Positions 18,730 to 26,175 of a stretch of 59,550 nt of DNA are shown in pieces; within the stretch, counting starts at the first letter, position 1; each line of letters begins with the position of its first letter. The translations under genes were made by a program, and so were the position numbers. Origin of the DNA: Tagaea sp. CACIAM 22H2 (lineage in GTDB: Bacteria > Pseudomonadota > Alphaproteobacteria > CACIAM-22H2); assembly GCA_014444615.1 (NCBI GenBank), contig PVXE01000025.1, forward strand, positions 1-59,550, read 5' to 3'. The notes below the pieces were generated by a model. The model did no database searches and was not told where the DNA came from. It saw only the letters and a program-made list of their open reading frames with translations.

Positions 18730-19679
18730 GATCCGCTTGTGTTAGCGAAGTTTTGCAGCAACGCCAAGCATCGGGCGCGATCCTCGAAAATCATCATATG
18801 ACTGCAGCCGGGAAGTACCGTCAGCGCCGATCCCGCGACGGTCGTCTGGGCGTAATCCATCATGCCGGTCACCCAATCGCCCTTCGCCTTGGCCGCGTCG
18901 ATATCGCCGGCCACGAAATGGATCTTCGGTCCGCGATAGGTGCCAAGGGCGGGCGACAGCAGCGGCCGGCCCAGGCTCAGGAAGTATCCTGCTTCGATCT
19001 GCGGCGTGCAGGCCAGGCGCCAGGTGTCGCCGTCTTGGCGCAGCGTGGCGCGCGCATGCTCGGCGATCGCATCGGGTGGAAAATCGGCGAACATTTCACG
19101 CGCGCCGAGATAAGCGGCGAGTTCGTCGGGGCCGCCCTTGAATTCGCTGCGCCGGACAAGCGTGCGCGCGACGCGGCGTTTTTGATGTTCGTCGGCGAAG
19201 GGGCGCAACTTATGGCCATCGGGTGGATAGAGCGGCGGCTCGAACAGCATCAACCCGGCAAGGTCGAGAGCCGCGAAACGTTCGGGCCGGAACAGCGCCA
19301 GTGCCAGCATCGCGGCCCCGCATAACGAATGCGCGGCGTAGCACAGATGCTGGGCGCCCGACCATTCTTGTGTTGCGCGTACGATCGCGTCCACGTCGTC
19401 CATGATCGCGTCGGCCGCGCAGAACGCGTCGATATTCTCGAGCGCGCTATCGGACCCGCCATGCCCGGCGGCGTCGAACGCGAACACGTCGCAGCTTTGC
19501 GCCAAGCCCCGCAGAATCGTCGCGTAGCTGCCCGCCGCGAAACCGTTCGCATGACCGAACAGCAGCGCCGGACCGTTGCGGGGTCCGTGCAGGCGATAAA
19601 GGGCGAGTTTACGTCGCGCCGGCGTTTCGATATGGCGATGTTCGGCCAGATCGGAAGGCAGCGAAACGAAGCCGCTCAC
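18726..19679 (-). CDS. Alpha/beta-fold hydrolase
   Basis: A 317-residue enzyme of unknown substrate. The oxyanion region is LLFGHANGFAAGSY. The nucleophile elbow is AAHSLCGAAML, with Ser in H-S-L-C-G, where the usual first Gly is His. The acid is probably Asp in FVAGDID, and the base His in PGCSHMMIFED. No signal peptide. GTG start, overlapping the GATase stop as GTGA; an open frame further upstream has no homology to hydrolases. Known relatives include esterases and lipases of central metabolism. Confidence 0.85.
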   Translation of the reverse strand: MSGFVSLPSDLAEHRHIETPARRKLALYRLHGPRNGPALLFGHANGFAAGSYATILRGLAQSCDVFAFDAAGHGGSDSALENIDAFCAADAIMDDVDAIVRATQEWSGAQHLCYAAHSLCGAAMLALALFRPERFAALDLAGLMLFEPPLYPPDGHKLRPFADEHQKRRVARTLVRRSEFKGGPDELAAYLGAREMFADFPPDAIAEHARATLRQDGDTWRLACTPQIEAGYFLSLGRPLLSPALGTYRGPKIHFVAGDIDAAKAKGDWVTGMMDYAQTTVAGSALTVLPGCSHMMIFEDRARCLALLQNFANTSGS

Positions 19680-20473
19680 GCCGCGCGCCGCTGCCGATAC
19701 GCGTCCACGACCGTCGCGAAATGGCGGAAGATCGCCGCGGCGAACTTGTCCGTTTTGACGTGCCATTCGGGGTGCCATTGCACGCCGAACGCAAAGCCGG
19801 GGCCTTTGGTCCAGCGCACGGCTTCGATCGTGCCGTCCTGGTGCGTCGCCTCGACGACCAAGCCGTCGCCCAGCCTGTCGATCGCTTGCCCGTGCAGCGA
19901 ATTGACGAAGATGCGCGGGCTGGAATCGACCAGCCGCGCCAGCAGCGAGCCCGGCACCACCTCCACCCAATGGCGGTTGGCGTAGCGCACGTCGAGGTCG
20001 TCGTGTTCGGGCGCGCGATGGTCGATATGACCGGGCAATTGTTCGACATATTGGTGTAACGTGCCGCCGGCGGCGACGTTCAGTTCTTGATGGCCCCGGC
20101 AGATCGCGAGGACCGGCACGCCCTTGGCCAGCGCGGCGCGCAGCAGCGGCAGCGTCGTCGCGTCGCGGTCGTGGTCGGCGGGGGCGCGGCCTTCGCCCGC
20201 CACGCCGTAAACCGACGGATCGACATTGGTCGGGCTGCCGGTGAACAGCACGCCGTCCAGCCGGTCGAGCAACGCGTCGATATTCTGCCGGTCGCCGATG
20301 GCGGGCAGCACGACCGGCATGCCGCCGATCCCGTCGAGGACGCCGTTCACGTATTGGATGCGCGCGATGTGCTGGCGATGCACCGGGCCCTGTTGAAGGT
20401 CCGCCGTGACGCCGATCAAAGGGGGAATCCGCATGGTACGAACCGGTACCACGCGAAAGCGGGTTTGATCCAT
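19676..20473 (-). CDS. Class I glutamine amidotransferase-like, PuuD (gamma-glutamyl-GABA hydrolase) family
   Basis: A 265-residue peptidase C26 protein. The nucleophile Cys lies in AICRGHQELNVAAGG, preceded by LFTGSPTNVDPSVYG. The His-Glu pair lies in FGVQWHPEWH. PuuD splits gamma-glutamyl-GABA in putrescine breakdown; no other puu genes are visible, so the substrate is uncertain. The ATG at 20473 (MDQTRF) is used; a second ATG 13 codons in (MRIPPLIGVT) is closer to where most family proteins begin. First gene of the xthA operon, divergent from the gene at 20532. Confidence 0.86.
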   Translation of the reverse strand: MDQTRFRVVPVRTMRIPPLIGVTADLQQGPVHRQHIARIQYVNGVLDGIGGMPVVLPAIGDRQNIDALLDRLDGVLFTGSPTNVDPSVYGVAGEGRAPADHDRDATTLPLLRAALAKGVPVLAICRGHQELNVAAGGTLHQYVEQLPGHIDHRAPEHDDLDVRYANRHWVEVVPGSLLARLVDSSPRIFVNSLHGQAIDRLGDGLVVEATHQDGTIEAVRWTKGPGFAFGVQWHPEWHVKTDKFAAAIFRHFATVVDAYRQRRAA

Positions 20474-20531
20474 ATCATTGGCGGCATGGCGGGCTTGCGG
20501 TCCAATGCCGGTATCGAACGAGGAGAACAGG

Positions 20532-20918
20532 ATGAACCGCTTCCATGCCGTCTGCTGGATCGACCACCACGAAGCCCGCGTGTTCCATTTCGACGCCCAT
20601 GATTTCGAGCGCGCGACGATCCGCACCGACAAGCCCAACGGCCATATCCACAATAAGCGCGCGGCCGAGGCGTCGCACACCGACAAGCACTTCCACGAAG
20701 GCGTGGCGGCGGCTTTGGCCGATGCGCAGGAGATTCTGCTGCTCGGCCCCGGCCAGGCGAAAACCGAGTTCGGCGCCTATCTGAAGGCGCACAGCCCGGC
20801 GCTCGCCAAGCGCGTCGTCGCTACCGAAAGCGCCGATCACCCGACCGACGGGGAAATCGTCGGCCGGGCGCGGCGGCACTTCAAGGCGATCGACCGGATG
20901 ACGCCCCAGCGCGGCTGA
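20532..20918 (+). CDS. Small eRF1-domain-like ('translational machinery') protein
   Basis: A 128-residue cytosolic protein. The pattern FHAVCWIDHHEARVFHFDAHDFE, then KAWHIH-like HIHNKRA and EILLLGPGQAKTEFGAYL, matches the short bacterial proteins often labelled 'translational machinery protein', related to the archaeo-eukaryotic release factor fold (baeRF group). That link is from memory of the family and is not certain. Good Shine-Dalgarno (GAGGAG) 7-8 nt before the ATG. A role in ribosome rescue or hibernation is only inferred. Convergent with terC, 13 nt apart. Confidence 0.7.
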   Translation: MNRFHAVCWIDHHEARVFHFDAHDFERATIRTDKPNGHIHNKRAAEASHTDKHFHEGVAAALADAQEILLLGPGQAKTEFGAYLKAHSPALAKRVVATESADHPTDGEIVGRARRHFKAIDRMTPQRG

Positions 20919-20931
20919 GGCGCGGCGGGGT

Positions 20932-21909
20932 TCAGGCCTTCGCTTCGGCTTCGGCGCGCGTCTTCCACAGCGAGAACAAAACGCCGCCCGCGATCAGCGA
21001 CACGGTCACGCCCAGCGAGAACCAGGCCGGCATCTTGCCGATCACGCCGACCAGGAAGATCTTCGTACCGACGAACACCAGCACGAGGGCGAGCGCGTAT
21101 TTCAGATACTTGAAGCGATGGATCATCGCGGCAAGCGCGAAATACAGCGAGCGCAGCCCCAGGATCGCGAAGATGTTCGACGTGTAGACGATGAACGGGT
21201 CTTGCGTGATCGCGAAGATCGCGGGCACCGAGTCGACGGCGAAGATCAGATCGACCGTTTCGACCAGCACCAGGCACAGGAACAACGGCGTCGCCCAGCG
21301 CACCAGTTTGCCGGTCTTGGGGTCGGGGCGCGTGACGAAGAATTTCTGGCCTTCCAGATCGGCCGTCACGCGCATGCGCTTCTTGAGGAAGTTCAGCACC
21401 GGGTTTTCGGCGAAGTTCTCCTCCTTATCGGCCATCCACAGCATCTTGATGCCGGTGAAGACCAGGAACGCGCCGAAGACGTAAAGGATCCACTGGAACT
21501 CGGCGACCAAAGCCGCCCCCAGCCCGATCATGATGCCGCGCATCACGATCACGCCCAAAATGCCCCAGAACAGCACGCGGTGCTGATATTTCCGCGGCAC
21601 GGCGAAATAGGTGAAGATCATCGAAATGGCGAAAACGTTGTCGAGCGACAACGACCATTCGACGAAGAATCCGGTGTAGTATTCGAGACCGCTTGTCGCG
21701 CCCATTTGCCACGTCACCCAGCCGCCGAACAGCATGGCCAGGGTGAAGTAGAAGCCCGAGAGCTTCAGACTCTCGGCGACGCCGATTTCGGTGTTCTTCT
21801 TGTGCAGCACGCCCAGATCGAGAATCAGCAGCGTGGCGACGAGCGCGAGGAACGCCGCCCACATCCAAATGGGCGTGCCGAGAAATTGACCGACCGTAAT
21901 GTAATCCAT
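20932..21909 (-). CDS. terC: TerC-family integral membrane protein, paralogue 1
   Basis: A 325-residue protein with about nine membrane helices. The TerC signature acidic motifs are EWSLSLDNVFAIS and FAVDSVPAIFAIT, whose Asp residues are thought to bind a metal. A cytosolic loop (MADKEENFAENPVLNFLKKRM) separates the two halves. Relatives such as Alx and MeeF/MeeY export Mn2+, the latter feeding secreted enzymes; tellurite resistance gave the name. It is strongly similar to paralogue 2 at 22517. Preceded by a ~290-nt leader with its own candidate promoter, a structured element shared with paralogue 2, and an internal repeat. GGAGAGGGG lies just before the ATG. Confidence 0.93.
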   Translation of the reverse strand: MDYITVGQFLGTPIWMWAAFLALVATLLILDLGVLHKKNTEIGVAESLKLSGFYFTLAMLFGGWVTWQMGATSGLEYYTGFFVEWSLSLDNVFAISMIFTYFAVPRKYQHRVLFWGILGVIVMRGIMIGLGAALVAEFQWILYVFGAFLVFTGIKMLWMADKEENFAENPVLNFLKKRMRVTADLEGQKFFVTRPDPKTGKLVRWATPLFLCLVLVETVDLIFAVDSVPAIFAITQDPFIVYTSNIFAILGLRSLYFALAAMIHRFKYLKYALALVLVFVGTKIFLVGVIGKMPAWFSLGVTVSLIAGGVLFSLWKTRAEAEAKA

Positions 21910-21925
21910 GGACCCCTCTCCAGCC

Positions 21926-22009
21926 TCAGAAGCCCGAGCGCCGAAGATCCTTCATGGGACCGCCGTGCATCCGGGCCATACAACGGCCCGAACGCCAAAG
22001 ATCCACCAT
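21926..22009 (-). repeat. In-frame direct repeat and 27-codon mini-ORF in the terC1 leader
   Basis: Two 24-nt copies, 20/24 identical, start at 22009 and 21955 (minus strand). They read MVDLWRSG and MKDLRRSG in the same frame and the second ends GF-stop, 16 nt before terC1. Two of the four differences are synonymous or third-position. A 6-bp hairpin (CGGGCC/GGCCCG, 21972-21990) lies between them. It could be a leader peptide or a degenerate dispersed repeat. Confidence 0.5.
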
Positions 22010-22019
22010 GGATCGGAAG

Positions 22020-22138
22020 CGGGTCGGGCCAGCGATATCCCCGTTAAGTCCGACATCGCGGCGCCGAGTTTGGATCGCTCCCTCCAACGGGGTGGGGAGC
22101 AATCCGGGAAGGCGCGCCGCCAGAGGGGCCCGGACCCG
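22020..22138 (-). promoter_or_regulatory. Candidate structured RNA element upstream of terC paralogue 1
   Basis: The leader contains CCGGGCCCCTCTGGCG (22118-22133) and CGCGATGTCGG (22050-22060), both found in the same order upstream of terC paralogue 2. A GC stem (GGCGGC/GCCGC) closes the variable insert between them. An outer helix can form between CGGGTCCGGGCC (22127-22138) and GGCCCGACCCG (22020-22030). Cis-regulation by a metal is inferred from the downstream family. Confidence 0.5.
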
Positions 22139-22204
22139 AAGCCTGGACATGGGTGCTCATCCCCGCCTCGACAAGGGGGAAGCGTAATTTTTTCAGATAT
22201 TTAC

Positions 22205-22232
22205 AGTATCGTACTGGAAATTACCCGTTCAA
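22205..22232 (-). promoter_or_regulatory. Candidate promoter for the terC1 leader
   Basis: On the minus strand TTGAAC (4/6), a 16-nt spacer and GATACT (4/6) lie at the end of the upstream small gene, inside an unusually AT-rich patch (22170-22225) for this DNA. Transcription would start near 22198. Confidence 0.4.
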
Positions 22233-22520
22233 GAACGGGCGCGCCTGGGTATAGGCCTCGGCGCAACCGGGATCGAGATCGGCCAGAACGGCCTCGATTC
22301 GCGTCGTCCCCATCCAAATCCGGGCGATGGTGGTCACGGCCCAGCCAGGCTCGGCCAAGGCGCGTTCGGCCAGGATGGGCCCGCCGCGCCGTGCGCAATC
22401 CCCGACCAAGCGGATCGTTTCCTGGGGTGCACGCAAGCTCGCCAGCTTGTCGCCCGCCGACGCCATCGCCGGCTCGACGACGAAAACGGCGAAGGCCCAA
22501 GCGATCAGATCGCCGATCAT
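22221..22520 (-). CDS. Small hypothetical protein coupled to terC paralogue 2
   Basis: A 99-residue protein that I do not recognise. It starts with a hydrophobic segment, MIGDLIAWAFAVFVVEPAMASAG, that could be a signal peptide (cut after ASA) or one membrane helix. The mature part has two cysteines (GDCARRG, DPGCAEA), compatible with a periplasmic disulphide. The ATG overlaps the terC2 stop as ATGA, implying translational coupling, so a role beside TerC is plausible but unproven. It is in a different frame from terC2 and ends 5' of the AT-rich promoter region of terC1. Confidence 0.65.
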   Translation of the reverse strand: MIGDLIAWAFAVFVVEPAMASAGDKLASLRAPQETIRLVGDCARRGGPILAERALAEPGWAVTTIARIWMGTTRIEAVLADLDPGCAEAYTQARPFLNG

Positions 22521-23509
22521 GGCGCGTCGCCTTTCGCGGGCGCTTCGCGCGTCTTCCACAGCGAGTAGGCGATGCCGGCCGCCAGGATCGCGAAGGTGAT
22601 GCCGAGCGACCAGGCCGGCGGGAACTTGCCCAAACCCGACAGGTCGGCGACGAAGATTTTCGAACCGATGAACACCAGCAGCACCGCCAGCGCGTATTTG
22701 AGATAGGCGAAGCGATGGACCATCGCGGCCAGGGCGAAATACAGCGCCCGCAGCCCGAGGATGGCGAAGATGTTCGAGGTGTAGACGATGAACGGGTCGG
22801 TGGTGATCGCGAAGATCGCCGGCACCGAATCGACCGCGAATACGACGTCGGCGATTTCGATCAGCACCAGCGCCAGGAAAAGCGGCGTCGCCCATAGGAC
22901 CTTCTTGCCGGTCTTCGGGTCGGGCTTGGAGACGAAGAAATTCTCGCCCTCGATCGTCTCGGTCACGCGCAAGCGGCGCTTGAGCATGCCGATCAGCGGA
23001 TTGGCGCCGACGTCGTATTCCTTGTCGGCCATCATCCACATCTTCACGCCCGTGAAGATCAGGAACACCGCGAAGATGTAAAGGACCCAGGCGAATTCGG
23101 ACACCAACGCGGCGCCCAGCCCGATCATGATCGCGCGCAGCACGATCACGCCCAAAATCCCCCAGAACAGCACGCGGTGCTGATAGATCCGGGGGACGGC
23201 GAAATAGCCGAAGATCATGGCGATGACGAACACGTTGTCCATCGCCAGCGTCTTCTCGACGACGAAACCGGTCACGTATTCGATGCCGGCTTGGCGGCCC
23301 AACTGCCACCAAACCCAGCCGCCGAACGCCAAACCCATGCCGATATAGCCCGCCGACAGCAGCAGGCTTTCGCGGACTTCGATTTCGCGGTTGCCGCGAT
23401 GAAGCACGCCCAGATCCAGCGCCAAAAGCGCGATCACGACGCTGATGAAGCCCCACCACATCCAGGCGGGCGTGCCCAGGAATTCGGATAGAAAAAGAGT
23501 CTCGAACAT
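22517..23509 (-). CDS. terC: TerC-family integral membrane protein, paralogue 2
   Basis: A 330-residue multi-helix protein, close paralogue of the one at 20932. Signature motifs are EKTLAMDNVFVIAMIFGYF and FAVDSVPAIFAITTD, with the shared FIVYTSNIFAILGLRALYFALAAMVHRF block and YQHRVLFWGILGVIVLRAIMIGLG. Predicted metal (Mn2+) exporter by family. Start set at MFETLFLSEFLG; the longer frame runs into the leader. AGGAGGGG precedes the ATG by about 10 nt. First gene of a two-gene unit with the 99-residue protein. Confidence 0.92.
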   Translation of the reverse strand: MFETLFLSEFLGTPAWMWWGFISVVIALLALDLGVLHRGNREIEVRESLLLSAGYIGMGLAFGGWVWWQLGRQAGIEYVTGFVVEKTLAMDNVFVIAMIFGYFAVPRIYQHRVLFWGILGVIVLRAIMIGLGAALVSEFAWVLYIFAVFLIFTGVKMWMMADKEYDVGANPLIGMLKRRLRVTETIEGENFFVSKPDPKTGKKVLWATPLFLALVLIEIADVVFAVDSVPAIFAITTDPFIVYTSNIFAILGLRALYFALAAMVHRFAYLKYALAVLLVFIGSKIFVADLSGLGKFPPAWSLGITFAILAAGIAYSLWKTREAPAKGDAP

Positions 23510-23551
23510 CGCGCTTGGCCCCTCCTGAGGACGCGAAAACCAACATAATGG

Positions 23552-23596
23552 CCGGACCGACATCGCGCGCTGCGAAAGCGCGCCAGAGGGGCCCGG
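23552..23596 (-). promoter_or_regulatory. Candidate structured RNA element upstream of terC paralogue 2
   Basis: Compact version of the element at 22020-22138: CCGGGCCCCTCTGGCG, then a GCGCGC-TTTCGCA-GCGCGC hairpin, then CGCGATGTCGG, 43 nt before the start codon. CCGGGCC can pair with GGTCCGG to close it. The hairpin sequence differs from that of copy 1 while pairing is kept. Confidence 0.5.
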
Positions 23597-23674
23597 ATTC
23601 CGGCCGTGGCGCGAAGAAGTTGGGAGACCGATCGGCGGGGCGCAAGGCCCCGCGCGAAAAAATCGGCGGGAACG

Positions 23675-24661
23675 TCAGAACATCGTCGCGACGACCTTGT
23701 TGGGCGGCGTATGGCCGTCGACGAAGCTTTTGATGTTGACGATCACGCGCTCGCCCATCGCGAAGCGCCCGTCATGCGTGGCCGAGCCGATATGCGGCAG
23801 CAGCACGACGTTGTCGAGCTCCAGCAGGCGCGGATGGATTTCGGGCTCGCGTTCGTAGACGTCGAGCCCCGCGCCCGCGATCTCGCGCGCGTACAACGCG
23901 CGGGCAAGCGCTTCTTCCTCCACCACTTGGCCGCGGCTGGTGTTGACCAGAATCGCGTGCGGCTTCATCAAGCGCAAACGCCGGCCGGAAATCAGATGAT
24001 AGGTCGCGGGCGTGTGCGGGCAGTTGAGCGACACGACGTCCATATGCCCCAGCATCTGGTCGAGGCTTTCCCAATAGGTCGCGTCGACCTCGGCCTCGAG
24101 GGCGGGATCCAGGCGGCGGCGATTGTGATAATGGATCGACAGGCCGAAGGCGCGCGCGCGCGTGGCGACCGCCGTGCCGATGCGTCCCATGCCGACGATG
24201 CCCAGGCGTTTGCCGGTTAAGCGCATGCCCAGCATCGCCGTCGGCGCCCAGCCTTGCCATTTGCCCGCGCGCAGCAAACGTTCGCCTTCGCTCAAGCGCC
24301 GCGCGACGGCCAGGATCAGCGCCATGGTCATGTCGGCGGTGTCTTCGGTCAGCACGCCCGGCGTATTGGTGATCGTGATGCCTTTTTCCTTCGCGGCATC
24401 CAGGGCGATGTGATTGACGCCCGTGCCGAACGACGCGATCAGCTTCAATCGCGGGCCGGCGGCGCGGAGCAGATCGGCGGTGATTTCGTCGGTGACGGTC
24501 GGGACCAGCACTTCGGCCTCCGCCATCGCGCCCGCGAGGTCGCTTGGCGAAAACGGCCGGTCGTCGAGATTGAGCTTGCAGTCGAACAGCTCCATCATCC
24601 GCGTCTCGATCAGATCGGGCAGTTTGCGGGTCACGATCACGCGCGGGCGGCGATGGGGCAT
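23675..24661 (-). CDS. D-2-hydroxyacid dehydrogenase (glyoxylate/hydroxypyruvate reductase type)
   Basis: A 328-residue NAD(P)-dependent oxidoreductase. The cofactor fold has GIVGMGRIGTAVATRARAFG (GxGxxG near 155), followed by HYHNRRR, where basic residues favour NADPH. Catalytic Arg lies in NTSRGQVV, Glu in DVYEREPEI and His in LPHIGSAT. The substrate-loop signature is ASFGTGVNHIAL. Relatives reduce glyoxylate or hydroxypyruvate; the true substrate is not set by sequence. ATG start, divergent from the SH3 gene at 24735. Confidence 0.92.
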   Translation of the reverse strand: MPHRRPRVIVTRKLPDLIETRMMELFDCKLNLDDRPFSPSDLAGAMAEAEVLVPTVTDEITADLLRAAGPRLKLIASFGTGVNHIALDAAKEKGITITNTPGVLTEDTADMTMALILAVARRLSEGERLLRAGKWQGWAPTAMLGMRLTGKRLGIVGMGRIGTAVATRARAFGLSIHYHNRRRLDPALEAEVDATYWESLDQMLGHMDVVSLNCPHTPATYHLISGRRLRLMKPHAILVNTSRGQVVEEEALARALYAREIAGAGLDVYEREPEIHPRLLELDNVVLLPHIGSATHDGRFAMGERVIVNIKSFVDGHTPPNKVVATMF

Positions 24662-24719
24662 GGCAAGTCCTCGGCAGCCGTGGTTCTTTCCCGCGTAGCA
24701 GGGCGGGGCACGGCTTGTC

Positions 24720-24725
24720 TATAAT
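24720..24725 (+). promoter_or_regulatory. Consensus -10 box 9 nt before the SH3 gene
   Basis: A perfect TATAAT ends 9 nt before the ATG at 24735. Transcription from it would begin within a few bases of the start codon, giving a nearly leaderless mRNA. No good -35 is visible. Confidence 0.4.
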
Positions 24726-24734
24726 GGGGGCATC

Positions 24735-25226
24735 ATGATTCGCGCCCTCTTGATCGCCGCCGCCATCCTGGCGCCAGTCCAGGCCGTTGCCCAGGCCGCG
24801 CGCGACAATCTGCCCGTCCCGCGCTTCGTTTCGCTGCGCTCGGAAGAAGTCAATCTGCGCACCGGCCCCGGCGTGCGCTACCCGGTCGAATGGGTGTTCG
24901 TGCGCCGCCAGATGCCGGTCGAAATCGTCCAGGAATTCGAGAATTGGCGCCGCGTGCGCGACCGCGAGGGCACGGAAGGCTGGGTCCATCAATCGATGCT
25001 GACTGGACGGCGCACCGCCGTCGTGTTGGGCGATTCGGGCACGCTGGTCGAACTCAAGCGCCGGGCGGAAGCCGCCGCGCCGGGCCTTGCGCGGGTTGAA
25101 GCGGGCGTGATCGCCAATCTGATCGAATGCCAGGGCGATTGGTGCCGGGTCGAGGCCGGGGGGTTTCGCGGCTGGCTCGAACGTACCCATATCTGGGGGG
25201 TCTACGCGCAGGAGACTCTGAAATGA
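24735..25226 (+). CDS. Secreted bacterial SH3-domain protein
   Basis: A 163-residue periplasmic protein with a signal peptide (MIRALLIAAAILAPVQAVAQA). Two SH3-like units are visible: residues 30-90 (SLRSEEVNLRTGPGVRYPVEWV, then WRRVRDREGTEGWVHQSML) and 95-160 (VEAGVIANLIECQGDWCRVEAGGFRGWLERTHIWGVY). Such domains bind cell-wall peptides or serve as adaptors. It starts a three-gene operon; its stop overlaps the next start (ATGA). No Shine-Dalgarno is evident, consistent with a leaderless message. Confidence 0.9.
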   Translation: MIRALLIAAAILAPVQAVAQAARDNLPVPRFVSLRSEEVNLRTGPGVRYPVEWVFVRRQMPVEIVQEFENWRRVRDREGTEGWVHQSMLTGRRTAVVLGDSGTLVELKRRAEAAAPGLARVEAGVIANLIECQGDWCRVEAGGFRGWLERTHIWGVYAQETLK

Positions 25227-25726
25227 AGACAGCGATCGGACCGGGCGAGATCCTCGCCGTGCGCCAGGGCTTGTACTGGCATGTCGGCATTCACGAAGGT
25301 GCGGGCACGGTCGTGTCGCGTCGGCCCGGCAAGGGCGTGGTGCGCGAAACCTTGCGCGAATTCGCGGGCGAGGCGGAGCTTCATATCGTCCCGATCGACC
25401 GGCCCAGCTTCCCGCCGGCGGAAATCGTCGCGCGCGCCGCGTCGCGCTTGAACGAGTCGGGCTACGACTGGCTCGAACGCAATTGCGAGCATTTCGTCGG
25501 TGAATGCGTCTACGGCAAGGCATCGTCGCGCCAGCTTTGGGTCGCGGGCGCTTTGGCGGGCGTGCTGGCGCTGGGCGGCAAATACGCGGCCGCGACGAAT
25601 TTCGTCGCCGTGCTCGGCTTGGGGATCGCGGGCGGCGTGGCGGCTTTCGCCTTGCTGTCGAAGCCGCCGACGGCGATCCCGTTCGCCGAAGCGGGCGACG
25701 CAACCGACCTCGTCGTCCGGACGTGA
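25223..25726 (+). CDS. LRAT/NlpC-P60-like protein with C-terminal membrane segments
   Basis: A 167-residue protein of the papain-like LRAT group. The His lies in YWHVGIHEG (about residue 20) and the catalytic Cys in the family signature NCEHFVGEC (C88). A hydrophobic region (about 105-150, WVAGALAGVLALGG, VAVLGLGIAGGVAAFALL) forms one or two membrane helices, a tail-anchored layout like vertebrate PLAAT proteins. Those enzymes act as phospholipid acyltransferases or thiol esterases; the bacterial role is unknown. Overlaps both neighbours (ATGA before, GTGA after). Confidence 0.85.
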   Translation: MKTAIGPGEILAVRQGLYWHVGIHEGAGTVVSRRPGKGVVRETLREFAGEAELHIVPIDRPSFPPAEIVARAASRLNESGYDWLERNCEHFVGECVYGKASSRQLWVAGALAGVLALGGKYAAATNFVAVLGLGIAGGVAAFALLSKPPTAIPFAEAGDATDLVVRT

Positions 25727-26175
25727 TCGCGCGCCGCTTCCTGCTGATCGGCGGGACGGCGGCGGCACTCGCCGCTTGCGCCAATTTGCGCCTCGATCCG
25801 CTGGATGTGCGGCTCGTCGATCTTGCCCCGATGGAGGGCGGCGGGCTGTTCGAGCAGCGATTGGCGATCACGCTCGTCCTTGCCAATCCAAACCCGAGCG
25901 ACGTGTCGTTGACGGGTTTGCGCGTCGCCCTCGACGTCAACGGCGAAACGCTGGCGCGCGGGCAAACCGGCGAAGGCGTGGTCGTGCCGCGTTTGGGCGA
26001 GGCGCGCTTGGTCGTGCCCGCCAGCGTGTCGATGCTCGACCTGCTGCCCGGCTTCATGGCGATGACCAAGCGCGACGGGCTCGATTATCGCCTGTCGGGC
26101 ACGGTTTTCGTCGCTGGCCTTGGCGGCGGTTCGCTGCCCTTCGCGCGCGAAGGGCGCTTGATCGCGAACAATTAA
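25723..26175 (+). CDS. LEA14-type (WHy domain) lipoprotein
   Basis: A 150-residue protein with a GTG start overlapping the upstream stop (GTGA). Lipoprotein signal: MIARRFLLIGGTAAALAAC, lipobox LAAC with Cys19 as first mature residue. The mature part is a water-stress/hypersensitive (LEA type 2) beta-sandwich: LAITLVLANPNPSDVSLTGLRVALDVNGE, and DYRLSGTVFV. Third gene of the SH3-LRAT operon. The mix of a wall-binding domain, a lipid-active fold and an envelope lipoprotein suggests a shared envelope job, which is inference. Stop shared with convergent Bax-like gene. Confidence 0.85.
   Translation: MIARRFLLIGGTAAALAACANLRLDPLDVRLVDLAPMEGGGLFEQRLAITLVLANPNPSDVSLTGLRVALDVNGETLARGQTGEGVVVPRLGEARLVVPASVSMLDLLPGFMAMTKRDGLDYRLSGTVFVAGLGGGSLPFAREGRLIANN

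Noticed and set aside
18726..19970. A 414-residue hydrolase with a long N-terminal extension
   Set aside because: The extension is the GATase gene in another frame; the GTG at 19679 overlaps the GATase stop and begins the hydrolase fold.
21910..22220. yybP-ykoY manganese riboswitch before terC1
   Set aside because: The conserved GGGGAGTAG loop and its partner loop are not visible on the minus strand; reported instead as a candidate new element.
23640..23674. Terminator after the hydroxyacid dehydrogenase gene
   Set aside because: A GGGGC/GCCCC hairpin exists, but the T-rich stretch lies before it, not after, on the minus strand.
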